Positions 24,718-33,482 of a DNA stretch of 64,000 nt are shown here, in pieces. Location: NCBI GenBank assembly GCA_964390465.1, contig CAYMIJ010000004.1:62001-126000 (forward strand), in the 5' to 3' direction. This stretch comes from JADZAI01 sp964390465. GTDB lineage: Bacteria; Pseudomonadota; Alphaproteobacteria; Micropepsales; Micropepsaceae. How positions within the stretch are numbered: position 1 is the first letter of the stretch; each line of letters opens with the position of its first letter. Position numbers and translations under genes: made by a program. Below the pieces are notes generated by a model. The model was given only the letters and a program-made list of their open reading frames with translations. It made no database searches and was not told the DNA's origin.

Positions 24718-25686
24718 TTAGCCGTGCTTGCGATGCCAGGCCATCGCGGTGCGGGCAATGTTCATGATGTCGGAGTGAACCGGCGTCCAGCCGAATGTTC
24801 TTTGCGCGGCTGTTGAATCCGCGACCAGCACGGGCGGATCACCGGCTCGTCGTGGCCCATCCTGCACGGCCAGTGGTGCGTTGGTCGTGGCCGAGATGGC
24901 ATTGACGATTTCCAGCACGGAAACGCCTTTGCCGGTTCCCAGATTGAAGGCTCGCGATTCTCCGCCGCCCGCCAGGTATTCAATGGCGCGCCGGTGCGCA
25001 TCGCCCAGATCGCTCACATGGATATAGTCACGCACACAGGTGCCATCGGGTGTTGGATAGTCGCGGCCAAATACATTGAAGGCATTGCCGCTGAGAGCCG
25101 CACGCACCGCCAGCGGGATGGCATGCGTCTCAGGCTCGTGAGCCTCACCGATCAGACCGCTGGCATCAGCGCCTGACGCGTTGAAATAGCGCAGCGCGAC
25201 CCAGTTGAGGCCATAGGCGCGGCCATAGTCGGCGAGCGCATGTTCAATCGCCAGCTTGGTGAAGCCGTAGGGGTTGATGGGTTTCTTCGCCGTGTCTTCA
25301 AGGATGGGTGCCACATCGGGAATGCCATAGACGGCGGCTGTTGAGGAAAAGACGATGCGCATGACGGCAGCGCGACGCATGGCATCGAGCAGTTCCACCG
25401 TGCCGCCGATATTCGCGCGGTAGTATTGCGCCGGATCAGCCACTGAATCGCGCACGATGGAAAGGGCCGCGAAATGCATGACGGCTTCCGGTGCGTGTTT
25501 GGCGAAAACGGCATCCAGCCGTGCGGCGTCTGCGATGTCGCCTTCTTCCAGTGGGCCCCAGCGCACGAAGTCGCGTTTGCCCTGACTGAGATTGTCATAA
25601 ACGATGGGCTCGTGCCCGGCTTCCGCGAGCGCCTTGCAGGCATGTGAGCCGACATAGCCTGCTCCGCCTGTGACCAGAATGCGCAT
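24718..25686 (-). CDS. galE: UDP-glucose 4-epimerase
   Basis: GalE interconverts UDP-glucose and UDP-galactose with bound NAD. The 322-residue short-chain dehydrogenase fold opens with VTGGAGYVGSHACKAL. It contains F-S-S-T-A-A-V-Y-G (catalytic Ser/Thr) and the Y-G-x-x-K pair in N-P-Y-G-F-T-K-L, and ends with the GalE-type R-A-G-D-P-P-V-L-V-A-D-S and L-G-W-x-P type region (F-G-W-T-P-V). The start at 25686 has GGAGGGG directly upstream. With galU (13 kb) it supplies sugar donors for surface polysaccharides. Confidence 0.93.
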   Translation of the reverse strand: MRILVTGGAGYVGSHACKALAEAGHEPIVYDNLSQGKRDFVRWGPLEEGDIADAARLDAVFAKHAPEAVMHFAALSIVRDSVADPAQYYRANIGGTVELLDAMRRAAVMRIVFSSTAAVYGIPDVAPILEDTAKKPINPYGFTKLAIEHALADYGRAYGLNWVALRYFNASGADASGLIGEAHEPETHAIPLAVRAALSGNAFNVFGRDYPTPDGTCVRDYIHVSDLGDAHRRAIEYLAGGGESRAFNLGTGKGVSVLEIVNAISATTNAPLAVQDGPRRAGDPPVLVADSTAAQRTFGWTPVHSDIMNIARTAMAWHRKHG

Positions 25687-25756
25687 GAACCCCTCCGCCT
25701 GATGTCGGCCACCATGGCATGAAGGCGTTAATGTGGGCTTCCTTTGGTTCGGAGCC

Positions 25757-27631
25757 TCAGCCTTCAATGAAGCCGCCGACCTGACGGTTCCAAAGCGCAG
25801 CATAGGCCCCGTTCTTCGCCAGCAGTTCGGCATGGGTGCCGTCCTCGACGATGCGGCCTTCCTCAAGCAGCAGGATGCGGTCCATGCCCGCGATGGTTGA
25901 TAGCCTATGTGCGATCGCGATGACCGTGCGCCCGGCCATCAGCTCCAGCAGGGCTTCCTGAATAAGATGTTCGCTCTCGCTGTCGAGCGATGAGGTGGCC
26001 TCATCGAGCACCAGAATGCGGGCATCCTTCACCAGTGCACGGGCTATCGCGACACGCTGGCGCTCTCCGCCCGAAAGCTTCAGGCCCTGCTCGCCGACGA
26101 TGGTGTCGTACCCTTCATCGCGCTGGATGATGAAGTCGTGGGCGAAAGCCTTGCGAGCGCTGTCCTCAACCTGAGAATGCGAAGCCTGCTGGTTGGCATA
26201 GCGGATGTTCTCGCGAATGGGGCGGTGGAAGACGCCCGGCATCTGCTGCACCTCGGCAACCGCAAGGTTGAGCGAATCCCATGTCACGCGCGAAATGTCC
26301 TGACCGTCGATCTCAACCGTGCCGTCCTGTGGTTCGAACTGACGGCGCAGCAGCTTGATGAGGGTTGACTTACCTGCCCCTGATTTGCCGACCAGTCCGA
26401 CCTTCTGGCCCGGACGAATATGCAGGTTGAGATTGCGGAAAACCGGGTGACCGTCACCGTGCGCGAAGGTGATGCCCCGGAATGCGATTTCGCCACGCGT
26501 GACGGTGAGCGGCACCGCCCCAGGCGCATCGACGATCTCGTGCGGCTGGGTGACAAGCGCAAGGGCCTCGTCCAGCGTGCCGAGCTGTTCGAAAAAATCG
26601 AGCATACGGAATGAGAGATCCTGCACGCTGCGGGCGATCATGTTGCCGAGGAAGAAGATCATGGTGAAGGCGCCAAGCGTGATGTGCCCGGCCACCGTGT
26701 CATCAATAGCCATCCAGATGAGCGCGAGCTGAAGCCCCAGCATCGCCGCCGCCATGAACAGCTTCATGCCGATCAGGAAGCGGCGCAGCCGACGCGAGGC
26801 GTTCATCTCGTCTTCCAGGAAGCGCGAGAGGTAACGCCGTTCGAAGGCGGCCTTCGAGAAGGCGCGCACCAGATCGACATTGGTGATGGCGTCGATCAGC
26901 CGTCCGGTGGAGGTGGAGACTTCCTCTGAAAAAGCCTTCGAAAGACGCACCGACTTGCGGGCAAGGCGCTGAACCACCGCCAGATAGATGACTGTCCAGC
27001 CAACCAGCACGGCGGCATAGAAGGGCGACTGGAAAGCGAGCAGCACTGAACCCGCAATCATCAGAACGATGATGCGGGTGATATCGAAGGTGCATAGATA
27101 AAGCAGGCCCGTGGCGGCTTGACCCGCCTGCTTGATCTTCTGCCCCAGTTTGCCCGCGAAGTTTTCCTGGAAATAGCGCGCCGAATGGCCGAGCAGCCAC
27201 GCGAACAGGTATTTCTGCGCGAGGGCACGCAAACGGGGAGAAAGCGCCCGGTCCACAATGTCGTGCACGCGGTAGAGTAGGGAAGGGCCGAACCACAGAA
27301 GGCCCAACGCGGTGAACCAGAACAGGATCACCTGCCAGCTGTGAGGCGGTGGGGCGTTGGTCTCAGCCGTGACGGCATTGACCAGTCGCCCCAGGGCAAA
27401 GGGGCCGAGCGCTTCAAAGATGGTGGCCAGTGTGGCGATCCCTGCCAGCGCAAGGGCGCGGCCCCGGAAGTGCCGCTTCACCAGAAAGGCGATGAAGGCA
27501 AAAGGCGAAGCAGGCGGTCGCAAACCTGCCTCAGCTTCGGCCAGATGTTCAATTTCGTCGAGCGGCGGCGCATCATCGCCCGCCAGCCCGGACGGCGCCG
27601 TGAGATCACGGCCGTTTCCAAGCGCGTTCAT
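25757..27631 (-). CDS. ABC transporter, fused permease and ATP-binding domains (exporter type)
   Basis: A 624-residue half-transporter. Residues about 50-340 form six membrane helices of the exporter type I fold (F-I-A-F-L-V-K-R-H-F-R start). The nucleotide-binding domain has Walker A G-K-S-G-A-G-K-S-T (about residue 415), signature L-S-G-G-E-R-Q (about 517) and Walker B I-L-V-L-D-E-A-T-S-S. It should homodimerise. The family covers lipid-A, glycan and peptide exporters and mitochondrial-type Fe/S (Atm1) relatives; residues do not decide which. The ATG 27631 gives the best domain start. galE follows 70 nt downstream. Confidence 0.9.
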   Translation of the reverse strand: MNALGNGRDLTAPSGLAGDDAPPLDEIEHLAEAEAGLRPPASPFAFIAFLVKRHFRGRALALAGIATLATIFEALGPFALGRLVNAVTAETNAPPPHSWQVILFWFTALGLLWFGPSLLYRVHDIVDRALSPRLRALAQKYLFAWLLGHSARYFQENFAGKLGQKIKQAGQAATGLLYLCTFDITRIIVLMIAGSVLLAFQSPFYAAVLVGWTVIYLAVVQRLARKSVRLSKAFSEEVSTSTGRLIDAITNVDLVRAFSKAAFERRYLSRFLEDEMNASRRLRRFLIGMKLFMAAAMLGLQLALIWMAIDDTVAGHITLGAFTMIFFLGNMIARSVQDLSFRMLDFFEQLGTLDEALALVTQPHEIVDAPGAVPLTVTRGEIAFRGITFAHGDGHPVFRNLNLHIRPGQKVGLVGKSGAGKSTLIKLLRRQFEPQDGTVEIDGQDISRVTWDSLNLAVAEVQQMPGVFHRPIRENIRYANQQASHSQVEDSARKAFAHDFIIQRDEGYDTIVGEQGLKLSGGERQRVAIARALVKDARILVLDEATSSLDSESEHLIQEALLELMAGRTVIAIAHRLSTIAGMDRILLLEEGRIVEDGTHAELLAKNGAYAALWNRQVGGFIEG

Positions 27632-27731
27632 GGGGTGGTTCCAGTTGTAACAGGCGTTGAGGTTTACGAGGGATTCGCGAGTCGTCCAGATGACGGCGAC
27701 GTGAGCGCGGCAGAATGGGTATGGGTGAAAC

Positions 27732-27759
27732 AAAAAAGCCGCAGGAACCCCTGCGGCTT
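27732..27759 (-). terminator. Rho-independent terminator after rpsU
   Basis: On the minus strand GCCGCAGG pairs with CCTGCGGC around a 4-nt loop and six T follow. It ends the rpsU transcript and separates it from the ABC transporter gene. Confidence 0.9.
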
Positions 27760-27783
27760 CATGGCAGACGGCTGTGTGCAGTC

Positions 27784-28011
27784 TTATTTCTTGGCGGGCG
27801 CGGCAGGCAGCAGGCCTTCGCGCTGCAGGCGCTTGCGCTGAAGCTTACGGGCGCGACGCACCGATTCTGCCTTTTCGCGGGCCTTCTTGACCGAGGGCTT
27901 CTCGTAGTGGTTGCGCAGCTTCATCTCGCGGAACAGGCCTTCGCGCTGCATTTTCTTCTTCAGCGCCTTCAGGGCCTGATCGACATTATTGTCGCGAACG
28001 ATGATCTGCAC
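27784..28011 (-). CDS. rpsU: 30S ribosomal protein S21
   Basis: A 75-residue, strongly basic small-subunit protein (Lys/Arg-rich, K-K-A-R-E-K-A-E-S-V-R-R-A-R-K-L). It opens with MQIIVRDNNVDQALKALKKKM, the S21 signature, and contacts the 30S platform near the anti-Shine-Dalgarno. The C-terminal E-G-L-L-P-A-A-P-A-K-K extension is normal in alphaproteobacteria. It has its own terminator downstream and, upstream, a large hairpin at 28135-28185. Confidence 0.97.
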   Translation of the reverse strand: MQIIVRDNNVDQALKALKKKMQREGLFREMKLRNHYEKPSVKKAREKAESVRRARKLQRKRLQREGLLPAAPAKK

Positions 28012-28134
28012 GGACGACCTTCTTTACGGAAAAAGCCAAAAACTTGCCCTCGGAAGGTCATCGGACCGTTCCGGGAGGCGGGCAGATAGCAAAAGACGGG
28101 TGGGCTGTCCACCCCGGATTCAGGGGATAAAATA

Positions 28135-28185
28135 CAAAACCCCCAACCCAGCGCCGTGAAAACCCGGCGCGGATGAGGGGTTTTG
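28135..28185 (-). terminator. Large two-tier hairpin between the YdcH-like gene and rpsU
   Basis: The outer arms CAAAACCCC and GGGGTTTTG and the inner arms GCGCCG and CGGCGC form an imperfect long stem. Since the outer stem carries T and A runs, it can end transcription in either direction; on the minus strand it lies 34 nt after the YdcH-like stop. Confidence 0.6.
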
Positions 28186-28219
28186 ATCGCCGCCAGGGTA
28201 GGCGGCCAGGGAATGCCGG

Positions 28220-28396
28220 TCAGTGCGTCGTTTCGTGGCGCAGGCGTTCCAGCTCTTCTTTGATCCGCAGTTTCTGGCGTTTGAGCGAGGTGATCTCGAT
28301 ATCGTTATGCGCGGGGTGGGCCAGCGCCTCGGCGATCGACTCTTCCAGCCGACGGTGCTTGTCCGAAAGATTCTGGATGTGCGTGTCGAGTCCCAT
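28220..28396 (-). CDS. YdcH/DUF465-like small coiled-coil protein
   Basis: A 58-residue, highly charged protein predicted as a helical hairpin. It has the family pattern L-D-x-H-I-Q-N-L-S-D-K-H-R-R-L-E-E-S-I followed by S-L-K-R-Q-K-L-R-I-K-E-E-L-E-R-L, the DUF465/YdcH Lys-Lys/Arg-Lys segment. AGGAG lies upstream of the ATG at 28396. A second member is encoded divergently 216 nt away. The function of the family is not known. Confidence 0.85.
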   Translation of the reverse strand: MGLDTHIQNLSDKHRRLEESIAEALAHPAHNDIEITSLKRQKLRIKEELERLRHETTH

Positions 28397-28612
28397 AAAG
28401 TACTCCTCTTATCCGATCTTCAGTGCGCAAATGAGACCATGGATTCACGAATCTGTCACGCGAATCTGACCCTGTGAACGCGATTTCACGTCGCGTTCAT
28501 GCACCTTTCGCGCAGCGTGCTTTCCGTTTGGTTTCCGGAATGATGAGAAGGCTGTTTTTCCGGCCCGCCATGTGTTTCTAATGAGCAGGTTGGCAGGAGA
28601 CCTGACGCCGGT

Positions 28613-28840
28613 ATGAGCGATGAGTCGGAACCGTATCAGAATGAGGAAGACCGCCTGATCCGCCAGAAACTGGGCGGCTTACGGCAGGAGCATCGCGACC
28701 TCGACGCCGCCATTGAGGCGCTGCGCACTGCGCCGGCATGCGACCAGTTGCTGCTGGCCCGGCTGAAGAAAAAGAAGCTTGGCCTGAAGGATCAGATCAT
28801 CCAGCTGGAGAACCAGCTGATCCCCGACATCATCGCCTGA
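28613..28840 (+). CDS. Second YdcH/DUF465-like protein
   Basis: A 75-residue, helix-rich acidic protein in the same family: an N-terminal acidic extension, then L-R-Q-E-H-R-D-L-D-A-A-I-E-A-L and L-K-K-K-K-L-G-L-K-D-Q-I-I-Q-L-E-N-Q-L. Divergent from the first copy, with a shared 216-nt upstream region. It is followed 9 nt later by the convergent diguanylate-cyclase gene. Paired YdcH genes near purE are common in alphaproteobacteria, as I recall. Function unknown. Confidence 0.82.
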   Translation: MSDESEPYQNEEDRLIRQKLGGLRQEHRDLDAAIEALRTAPACDQLLLARLKKKKLGLKDQIIQLENQLIPDIIA

Positions 28841-28849
28841 GATCAACGG

Positions 28850-29593
28850 TTACACCGCGCTCAAGGTTCTCTTGCGGTTCTTGCGGGCCATCATGGCACT
28901 ATCAGCCCCTGCAAGCACTTCGGCGACATTCGTTCCCTTGCGGAATTCGTAAGACCCGGTGGTCACGGCGAGCGGCAGGGCTTTTCCGTTCCATACCAGC
29001 GGTGAAGCCTTCAGGATCTGAGTCAGCAGGTCCGCTTTCTTTTCAGCTTCAGCGTGATTTGATTTGGCAAGGATCAATCCGAACTCATCGCCACCAATGC
29101 GCCCGAGAATATCGGACTCGCGGATCGTGCCCTTGATGATGTCGCAGATCTGACGAAGCGCGGAATCGCCCGCTGCATGGCCGTGCGTGTCGTTGATCGC
29201 CTTGAAGTTGTCGAGATCCAGATAGATCAGGCTTGCCGGGATGGTGTAGCGTTCAACGAATGAGAGGATGCGCGACATTTCGCGCACGAATGCACGCCGG
29301 TTGAAGCAAGGCAGAAGCACATCCATGTCCGCTTCCGCTTCAAGCTGGGTGACGCGGCGGCGCTGGTGGTTCAGCTCCTGACGCAGGGCTTCAACATCGC
29401 CCATCAGTTTCATGATCGCGTCGCGGACGCGCGGGGTGAATTCGCTTGCTGGAATACCCAGTATCGATTGAACATCAGCGATGGCCGTGCGAACCGCATT
29501 CGAACTGGCGCCTGCAGCAGATGTGCCTGCAGCAACGCGCAGCGGCGGGGTTCCGGCGATGCCGGAAGCGGGGTGATGACCTGGAATGCGCAT
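28850..29593 (-). CDS. GGDEF-domain diguanylate cyclase
   Basis: A 247-residue enzyme making c-di-GMP from two GTP. The N-terminal ~85 residues lack a known sensor domain but have a helical stretch (V-E-A-L-R-Q-E-L-N-H-Q-R-R-R-V-T-Q-L-E-A-E) that may form a dimerising coiled coil. The catalytic motif G-G-D-E-F (in R-I-G-G-D-E-F-G-L-I) is intact, and R-E-S-D five residues before it forms an I-site, so product inhibition is likely. No membrane helix is evident. The PilZ protein at 14160 is a candidate reader of its product. Confidence 0.9.
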   Translation of the reverse strand: MRIPGHHPASGIAGTPPLRVAAGTSAAGASSNAVRTAIADVQSILGIPASEFTPRVRDAIMKLMGDVEALRQELNHQRRRVTQLEAEADMDVLLPCFNRRAFVREMSRILSFVERYTIPASLIYLDLDNFKAINDTHGHAAGDSALRQICDIIKGTIRESDILGRIGGDEFGLILAKSNHAEAEKKADLLTQILKASPLVWNGKALPLAVTTGSYEFRKGTNVAEVLAGADSAMMARKNRKRTLSAV

Positions 29594-29735
29594 GGACGGG
29601 CCGCGTCTCCGTTAATACGGCATGGTGCAGGATAAGCCGGAACCAAAACGTTAAGGGACATGATTGACAAAAGGTGTTGTTGCAGAATGGCCTGCGCCCG
29701 CCCTATACCGCCGCTTTGCCGAAGAGGTCTGGTCC

Positions 29736-30275
29736 ATGGCCACTGCGCCGAAGCGCCCTAAACCCCGCAACAAACCGACAGCGGCCCCCGTGGCCGGGAT
29801 CATCATGGGCAGTCAATCGGACTGGTCTATCATGAAACACGCGTCTGAAACGCTGAGCGCGCTTGGCGTACCCCATGAGTGCCGTATTGTTTCAGCCCAT
29901 CGTACGCCTGAGCGGCTCTATGCCTATGCCGACAGCGCGCAGGAACGCGGGCTGAAAGTGATTATTGCCTGTGCGGGGGGGGCCGCCCATCTGCCGGGCA
30001 TGACGGCCGCCATGACGCCTCTGCCTGTGCTAGGTGTGCCCGCTCCGGCAACGGCGCTTCAGGGCATCGATGCCCTTCTGTCCATCGTGCAGATGCCTGC
30101 CGGTGTGCCCGTCGGCACATTGGCGATCGGGCGGCCGGGTGCCATCAATGCGGCCCTGCTGGCTGTCTCCATGCTGGCGACGTCGGATGCCAGGCTGATG
30201 AAGCGTCTGGAGGAATATCGGCGCCGCCAGACATCATCCGTGCCCGAAGAGCCAAAGGACGAGGCACATGTCTGA
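29736..30275 (+). CDS. purE: 5-(carboxyamino)imidazole ribonucleotide mutase
   Basis: PurE (class I) converts N5-CAIR to CAIR in purine biosynthesis. The 179-residue product has G-S-Q-S-D-W-S-I-M-K (about residue 26), S-A-H-R-T-P-E-R-L and G-A-A-H-L-P-G-M-T-A. A longer frame from 29664 is open, but the ATG 29736 is preceded by GAAGAGG. The tail beyond residue 165 is a charged extension. It overlaps purK by 8 nt. Confidence 0.95.
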   Translation: MATAPKRPKPRNKPTAAPVAGIIMGSQSDWSIMKHASETLSALGVPHECRIVSAHRTPERLYAYADSAQERGLKVIIACAGGAAHLPGMTAAMTPLPVLGVPAPATALQGIDALLSIVQMPAGVPVGTLAIGRPGAINAALLAVSMLATSDARLMKRLEEYRRRQTSSVPEEPKDEAHV

Positions 30276-31362
30276 AACCTTGCAGATGCTGCCTCCCGGT
30301 TCAGCCATTGGGATTCTTGGCACCGGCCAGCTTGGTCGGATGCTGGCCTTGGCGGCCGCCCCGCTTGGCTTCAAGACCCATGTGTTCGGGCCTGAAGCCG
30401 ACGGGCCTGCCACACAGGTGGCTGACCGGCATTTCCGTGGGGCTTATGATGATCAGGCAGCGCTGCGCGAGTTTGCTGCTGCCTGTCATGTCATAACCTA
30501 TGAATTCGAGAATATTCCAGCGGACTGCGTGCGCTTTCTAACCGGTCTGCGCCCAGTTCATCCGGGGGTGCGCGCACTGGAAGTGGCGCAGGACCGGCTG
30601 ACTGAAAAAGACTTTATCAATGGGTTAAAGATGGCGACCGCGCCTTATGTGCCGGCGGATACTGCCGAGGGAGCGCGGGCGGCATTCATCGCTTTGGGCG
30701 GCAAAGATGCCATCGTCAAAACGCGGCGGCTTGGCTATGACGGCAAGGGGCAGGCGCGCGTTGCGAGCGCCGAACAGGCTGTTGAGACCGTCGCCCGCTT
30801 TGGTGTGCCGTGTATTCTGGAGGGCATCGTACCGTTCAGGCATGAGGCGTCCATCATTGCAACGCGAGGTATGGATGGCAGGATCGAGATTTATGATCCG
30901 GTCGACAACGTGCACCGCGATGGCATTCTGCGTGAAACGACAGCGCCATCGCGCCTTCCAGCGCGCGCGGCAGCCGAGGCCTGGCGTATTGGCGGTGTGC
31001 TGCTTGATGGCCTGAAATATGTTGGCACGATGGGCGTTGAGCTTTTTGTGCTTGAACGAGACCGGCTGGTCGTGAACGAGATCGCGCCGCGTGTGCATAA
31101 TTCCGGCCACTGGACACTGGATGCGTGTGCCGTCAGTCAGTTCGAACAACATATTCGTGCGGTTGCAGGCTGGCCGCTGAAACCGGCCGTGCGCTTTGCT
31201 GATTGCGTGATGGAAAACCTGATCGGTGAGGACATGACCCGCTGGCAAGGCCTGGCAGCAGAACCCAATGCAGCACTGCATCTTTACGGAAAGACTGAGG
31301 CGCGGCCGGGCCGCAAGATGGGTCACGTCAACCGCATCCTGCCTTTGGGTCGGAGACGTTGA
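30268..31362 (+). CDS. purK: N5-carboxyaminoimidazole ribonucleotide synthase
   Basis: PurK is an ATP-grasp enzyme that carboxylates AIR to N5-CAIR with bicarbonate, the step before PurE. The 364-residue protein shows the N-terminal G-I-L-G-T-G-Q-L-G-R-M-L, the ATP-grasp K-T-R-R-L-G-Y-D-G-K-G-Q-A, and V-N-E-I-A-P-R-V-H-N-S-G-H-W-T near the end. It overlaps purE by 8 nt, so the pair is co-translated. purA is also in the window at 49.9 kb. Confidence 0.96.
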   Translation: MSETLQMLPPGSAIGILGTGQLGRMLALAAAPLGFKTHVFGPEADGPATQVADRHFRGAYDDQAALREFAAACHVITYEFENIPADCVRFLTGLRPVHPGVRALEVAQDRLTEKDFINGLKMATAPYVPADTAEGARAAFIALGGKDAIVKTRRLGYDGKGQARVASAEQAVETVARFGVPCILEGIVPFRHEASIIATRGMDGRIEIYDPVDNVHRDGILRETTAPSRLPARAAAEAWRIGGVLLDGLKYVGTMGVELFVLERDRLVVNEIAPRVHNSGHWTLDACAVSQFEQHIRAVAGWPLKPAVRFADCVMENLIGEDMTRWQGLAAEPNAALHLYGKTEARPGRKMGHVNRILPLGRRR

Positions 31363-31365
31363 GAC

Positions 31366-32034
31366 TTACGTGTTGTCAGTTGAGCCGTAACGCAGCCCGC
31401 CGAGGATCTTGAATGGGTCAGGCAGTTTTGCAACGAAGCTGCGTATCTGACCCTTGGTTTTCTCGAAGGTCATGACGTTGTCGATACGGCGATCGAGAAA
31501 CGCCCATGTGTCCGTGCTGTCTTCGCTTTCGTCAGCGAACCAGTAAAGCAGCGTGGCTGTCATCACTGCCGAGAGCGACAGCCGCTTGGTATAGTAGTTG
31601 AAATCGTGCGCGGTGTTGCCAATGCCACGCCAGATCGCATCCGCCGTGCGGAATTGCAGTTCCGCCCCCAGCGCCGAGTTGAGCGGCAGCGCGAGATAGG
31701 CGGCCGCGCGGCGGGCAGCGATTTTCTGATCCGCCATGACTTCAATGCGGTGCCGCACGCCTTTCGTGATGCGCTCGCGGATTTTCAGCTTTGACAGATC
31801 GTCCGCCTCAAGTGCGGCCCTGGTCTGGATGTCCAGCTTTTCGCTCCACGCCCGCAGCAGATCTTTCGGGCCGCCGGGAAAGGCGAGTGCGGCGAGTTCG
31901 GGTGCAATCTTCTTTTCCTTCGCGGCCTCGTCGATGGCGCGCTGGGTGAAGCCGTCAAAAGCGGTATTTGCGATGGCGGCTTCCAGCAGCTTCTCGCGCG
32001 CCTTGGCGAGTTTGGCTTCGTCCTTAGCGGTCAT
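31366..32034 (-). CDS. COQ9-family ubiquinone biosynthesis protein
   Basis: A 222-residue protein of the COQ9 family, whose eukaryotic member binds lipid and helps COQ7 hydroxylate ubiquinone precursors. It has the TetR-like N-terminal helices (residues 10-60) and the conserved W-R-G-I-G-N-T-A-H-D-F-N-Y-Y-T-K-R-L-S-L block, followed by L-L-Y-W-F-A-D-E-S. The last helix around residues 180-205 is amphipathic, fitting membrane contact. It is convergent with purK and 11 nt downstream of def. Confidence 0.88.
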   Translation of the reverse strand: MTAKDEAKLAKAREKLLEAAIANTAFDGFTQRAIDEAAKEKKIAPELAALAFPGGPKDLLRAWSEKLDIQTRAALEADDLSKLKIRERITKGVRHRIEVMADQKIAARRAAAYLALPLNSALGAELQFRTADAIWRGIGNTAHDFNYYTKRLSLSAVMTATLLYWFADESEDSTDTWAFLDRRIDNVMTFEKTKGQIRSFVAKLPDPFKILGGLRYGSTDNT

Positions 32035-32045
32035 GGCCTGTTCCC

Positions 32046-32588
32046 TTATCGCGCCTGATGGCGCGCCTCGCTTTCAAAGATGAGTTTGGTGAGATCGTCC
32101 ATGCGCTGAGGATAAAGCACGCCATCCAGATGATCGCATTCATGCTGGACGACCCGCGCGTGAAAGCCGCGCGCGACACGGGTGATGCGTTCGCCATTCA
32201 GGCTCAGCCCGCTATAGCGGATATGGGCCGGGCGGCTGACAAATCCGCGCAGACCGGGCACCGACAGGCAGCCTTCCCATCCCGCTTCGCGCGCATCCGA
32301 CAGGATTTCGATTTCAGGGTTGGCGAGAATGGTGAGCGGCGCAGTGTGGTCGAACTTTTCCTCGGCGCTGAGGCCAGGATCGGCGCGCTCATCTGGCGCC
32401 TGAAAGACGACCAAACGCAGCGGCACATGTACCTGAGGTGCGGCGAGGCCCGCGCCATTCGCGTCGATCATGGTTTCGATCATGTCTTCAGCGAGCTTGC
32501 GAATGTCTGGCGCCGTGGGGTCAGCCACCGGATCGGCGCGTTGCAGGAGAACCGGGTGGCCCATTCGGGCGATTTTCAGGATGGCCAT
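32046..32588 (-). CDS. def: Peptide deformylase
   Basis: Removes the formyl group from the N-terminal methionine of new proteins. The 180-residue metalloenzyme has all three motifs: G-A-G-L-A-A-P-Q, E-G-C-L-S-V with metal ligand Cys107, and Q-H-E-C-D-H-L-D-G with ligands His149 and His153 and catalytic Glu150. fmt is not adjacent, so this may be a second copy beside a def-fmt operon elsewhere. It precedes the COQ9 gene by 11 nt and may be co-transcribed. map, the next enzyme in N-terminal processing, is at 45.7 kb. Confidence 0.95.
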   Translation of the reverse strand: MAILKIARMGHPVLLQRADPVADPTAPDIRKLAEDMIETMIDANGAGLAAPQVHVPLRLVVFQAPDERADPGLSAEEKFDHTAPLTILANPEIEILSDAREAGWEGCLSVPGLRGFVSRPAHIRYSGLSLNGERITRVARGFHARVVQHECDHLDGVLYPQRMDDLTKLIFESEARHQAR

Positions 32589-32654
32589 GTGTTGTGTGCC
32601 TCGCGGATCAGGTTAGCATGGCGGCACACAGAAATTGAAGCCGCGAGATGAGCC

Positions 32655-33482
32655 ATGTCTGAAGCTGTAAAACTGAACCACGCCGAAGGTCCTGTTCTTT
32701 ATGAGGTGAGCGAGCATATCGCCACCATCACGCTGAACCGGCCCGACCGAATGAACACCATATCGCGCGACATGCTGGTGCAACTGACCGAGCGGCTGTG
32801 GCAGGCCGAGGCCGACCGGGATGTGCGGGCGGTGATCCTGACGGGCAAAGGCCGCGCCTTCTGCGCCGGACTAGACCTGACCGAAGTGACCGGGGGCGGT
32901 GAAGGGGCTAACGGCATCACCACGGGGGCGACCAATGCCGTGACGCTGAACCTGCGTCACACACCGCCGACAGCGCTTTACAATATGGAAACGCCGACCA
33001 TCTGCGCGCTGAATGGCGCAGCGGCAGGCTATGGCATGGATACCGCGCTCGGTTGTGACATGCGCGTGATGGCGGCGAGCGCCAAGATGGCCGCCGCCTT
33101 CACCAAGCGCGGTATCGTGCCGGAATCAGGCGGCACATGGTTTCTGCCGCGTCTGCTTGGGTGGGCGAAGGCGTCCGAGCTGATCTTCACCGGACGCACG
33201 CTGAAGGCCGATGAGTGCCTTGCGATGGGTCTCGTCAATCATGTTGTGCCCGATGGCGATGTGCAGAGTGCGGCGCGTGATCTGGCGAAAGAGATTGCAG
33301 GGAATGCGCCGCTGGCCGTGCAGGCGGCCAAGCGCATGATGCGGATCGGCATGGACGAAAACTTCAACGATCATGTGCATCATGTGTTCCTGCAGCTTCT
33401 GCCGCTTCTGAAAAGCGAGGATGCGCGCGAAGGGATGCTGTCGTTCATGGAAAAACGCGCCCCTGACTTCAAGGGACGCTGA
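32655..33482 (+). CDS. Enoyl-CoA hydratase/isomerase family protein
   Basis: A crotonase-fold protein of 275 residues. The oxyanion-hole loops are A-F-C-A-G-L-D-L near residue 72 and N-G-A-A-A-G-Y-G-M near 120. A Glu sits in the G-I-V-P-E-S-G-G-T-W-F-L-P-R segment that supplies the catalytic base. The C-terminus ends R-A-P-D-F-K-G-R. The substrate is not evident. It stops directly against the next gene's start (33482/33483), suggesting coupling with the flavoprotein, though the link looks incidental. Confidence 0.88.
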   Translation: MSEAVKLNHAEGPVLYEVSEHIATITLNRPDRMNTISRDMLVQLTERLWQAEADRDVRAVILTGKGRAFCAGLDLTEVTGGGEGANGITTGATNAVTLNLRHTPPTALYNMETPTICALNGAAAGYGMDTALGCDMRVMAASAKMAAAFTKRGIVPESGGTWFLPRLLGWAKASELIFTGRTLKADECLAMGLVNHVVPDGDVQSAARDLAKEIAGNAPLAVQAAKRMMRIGMDENFNDHVHHVFLQLLPLLKSEDAREGMLSFMEKRAPDFKGR

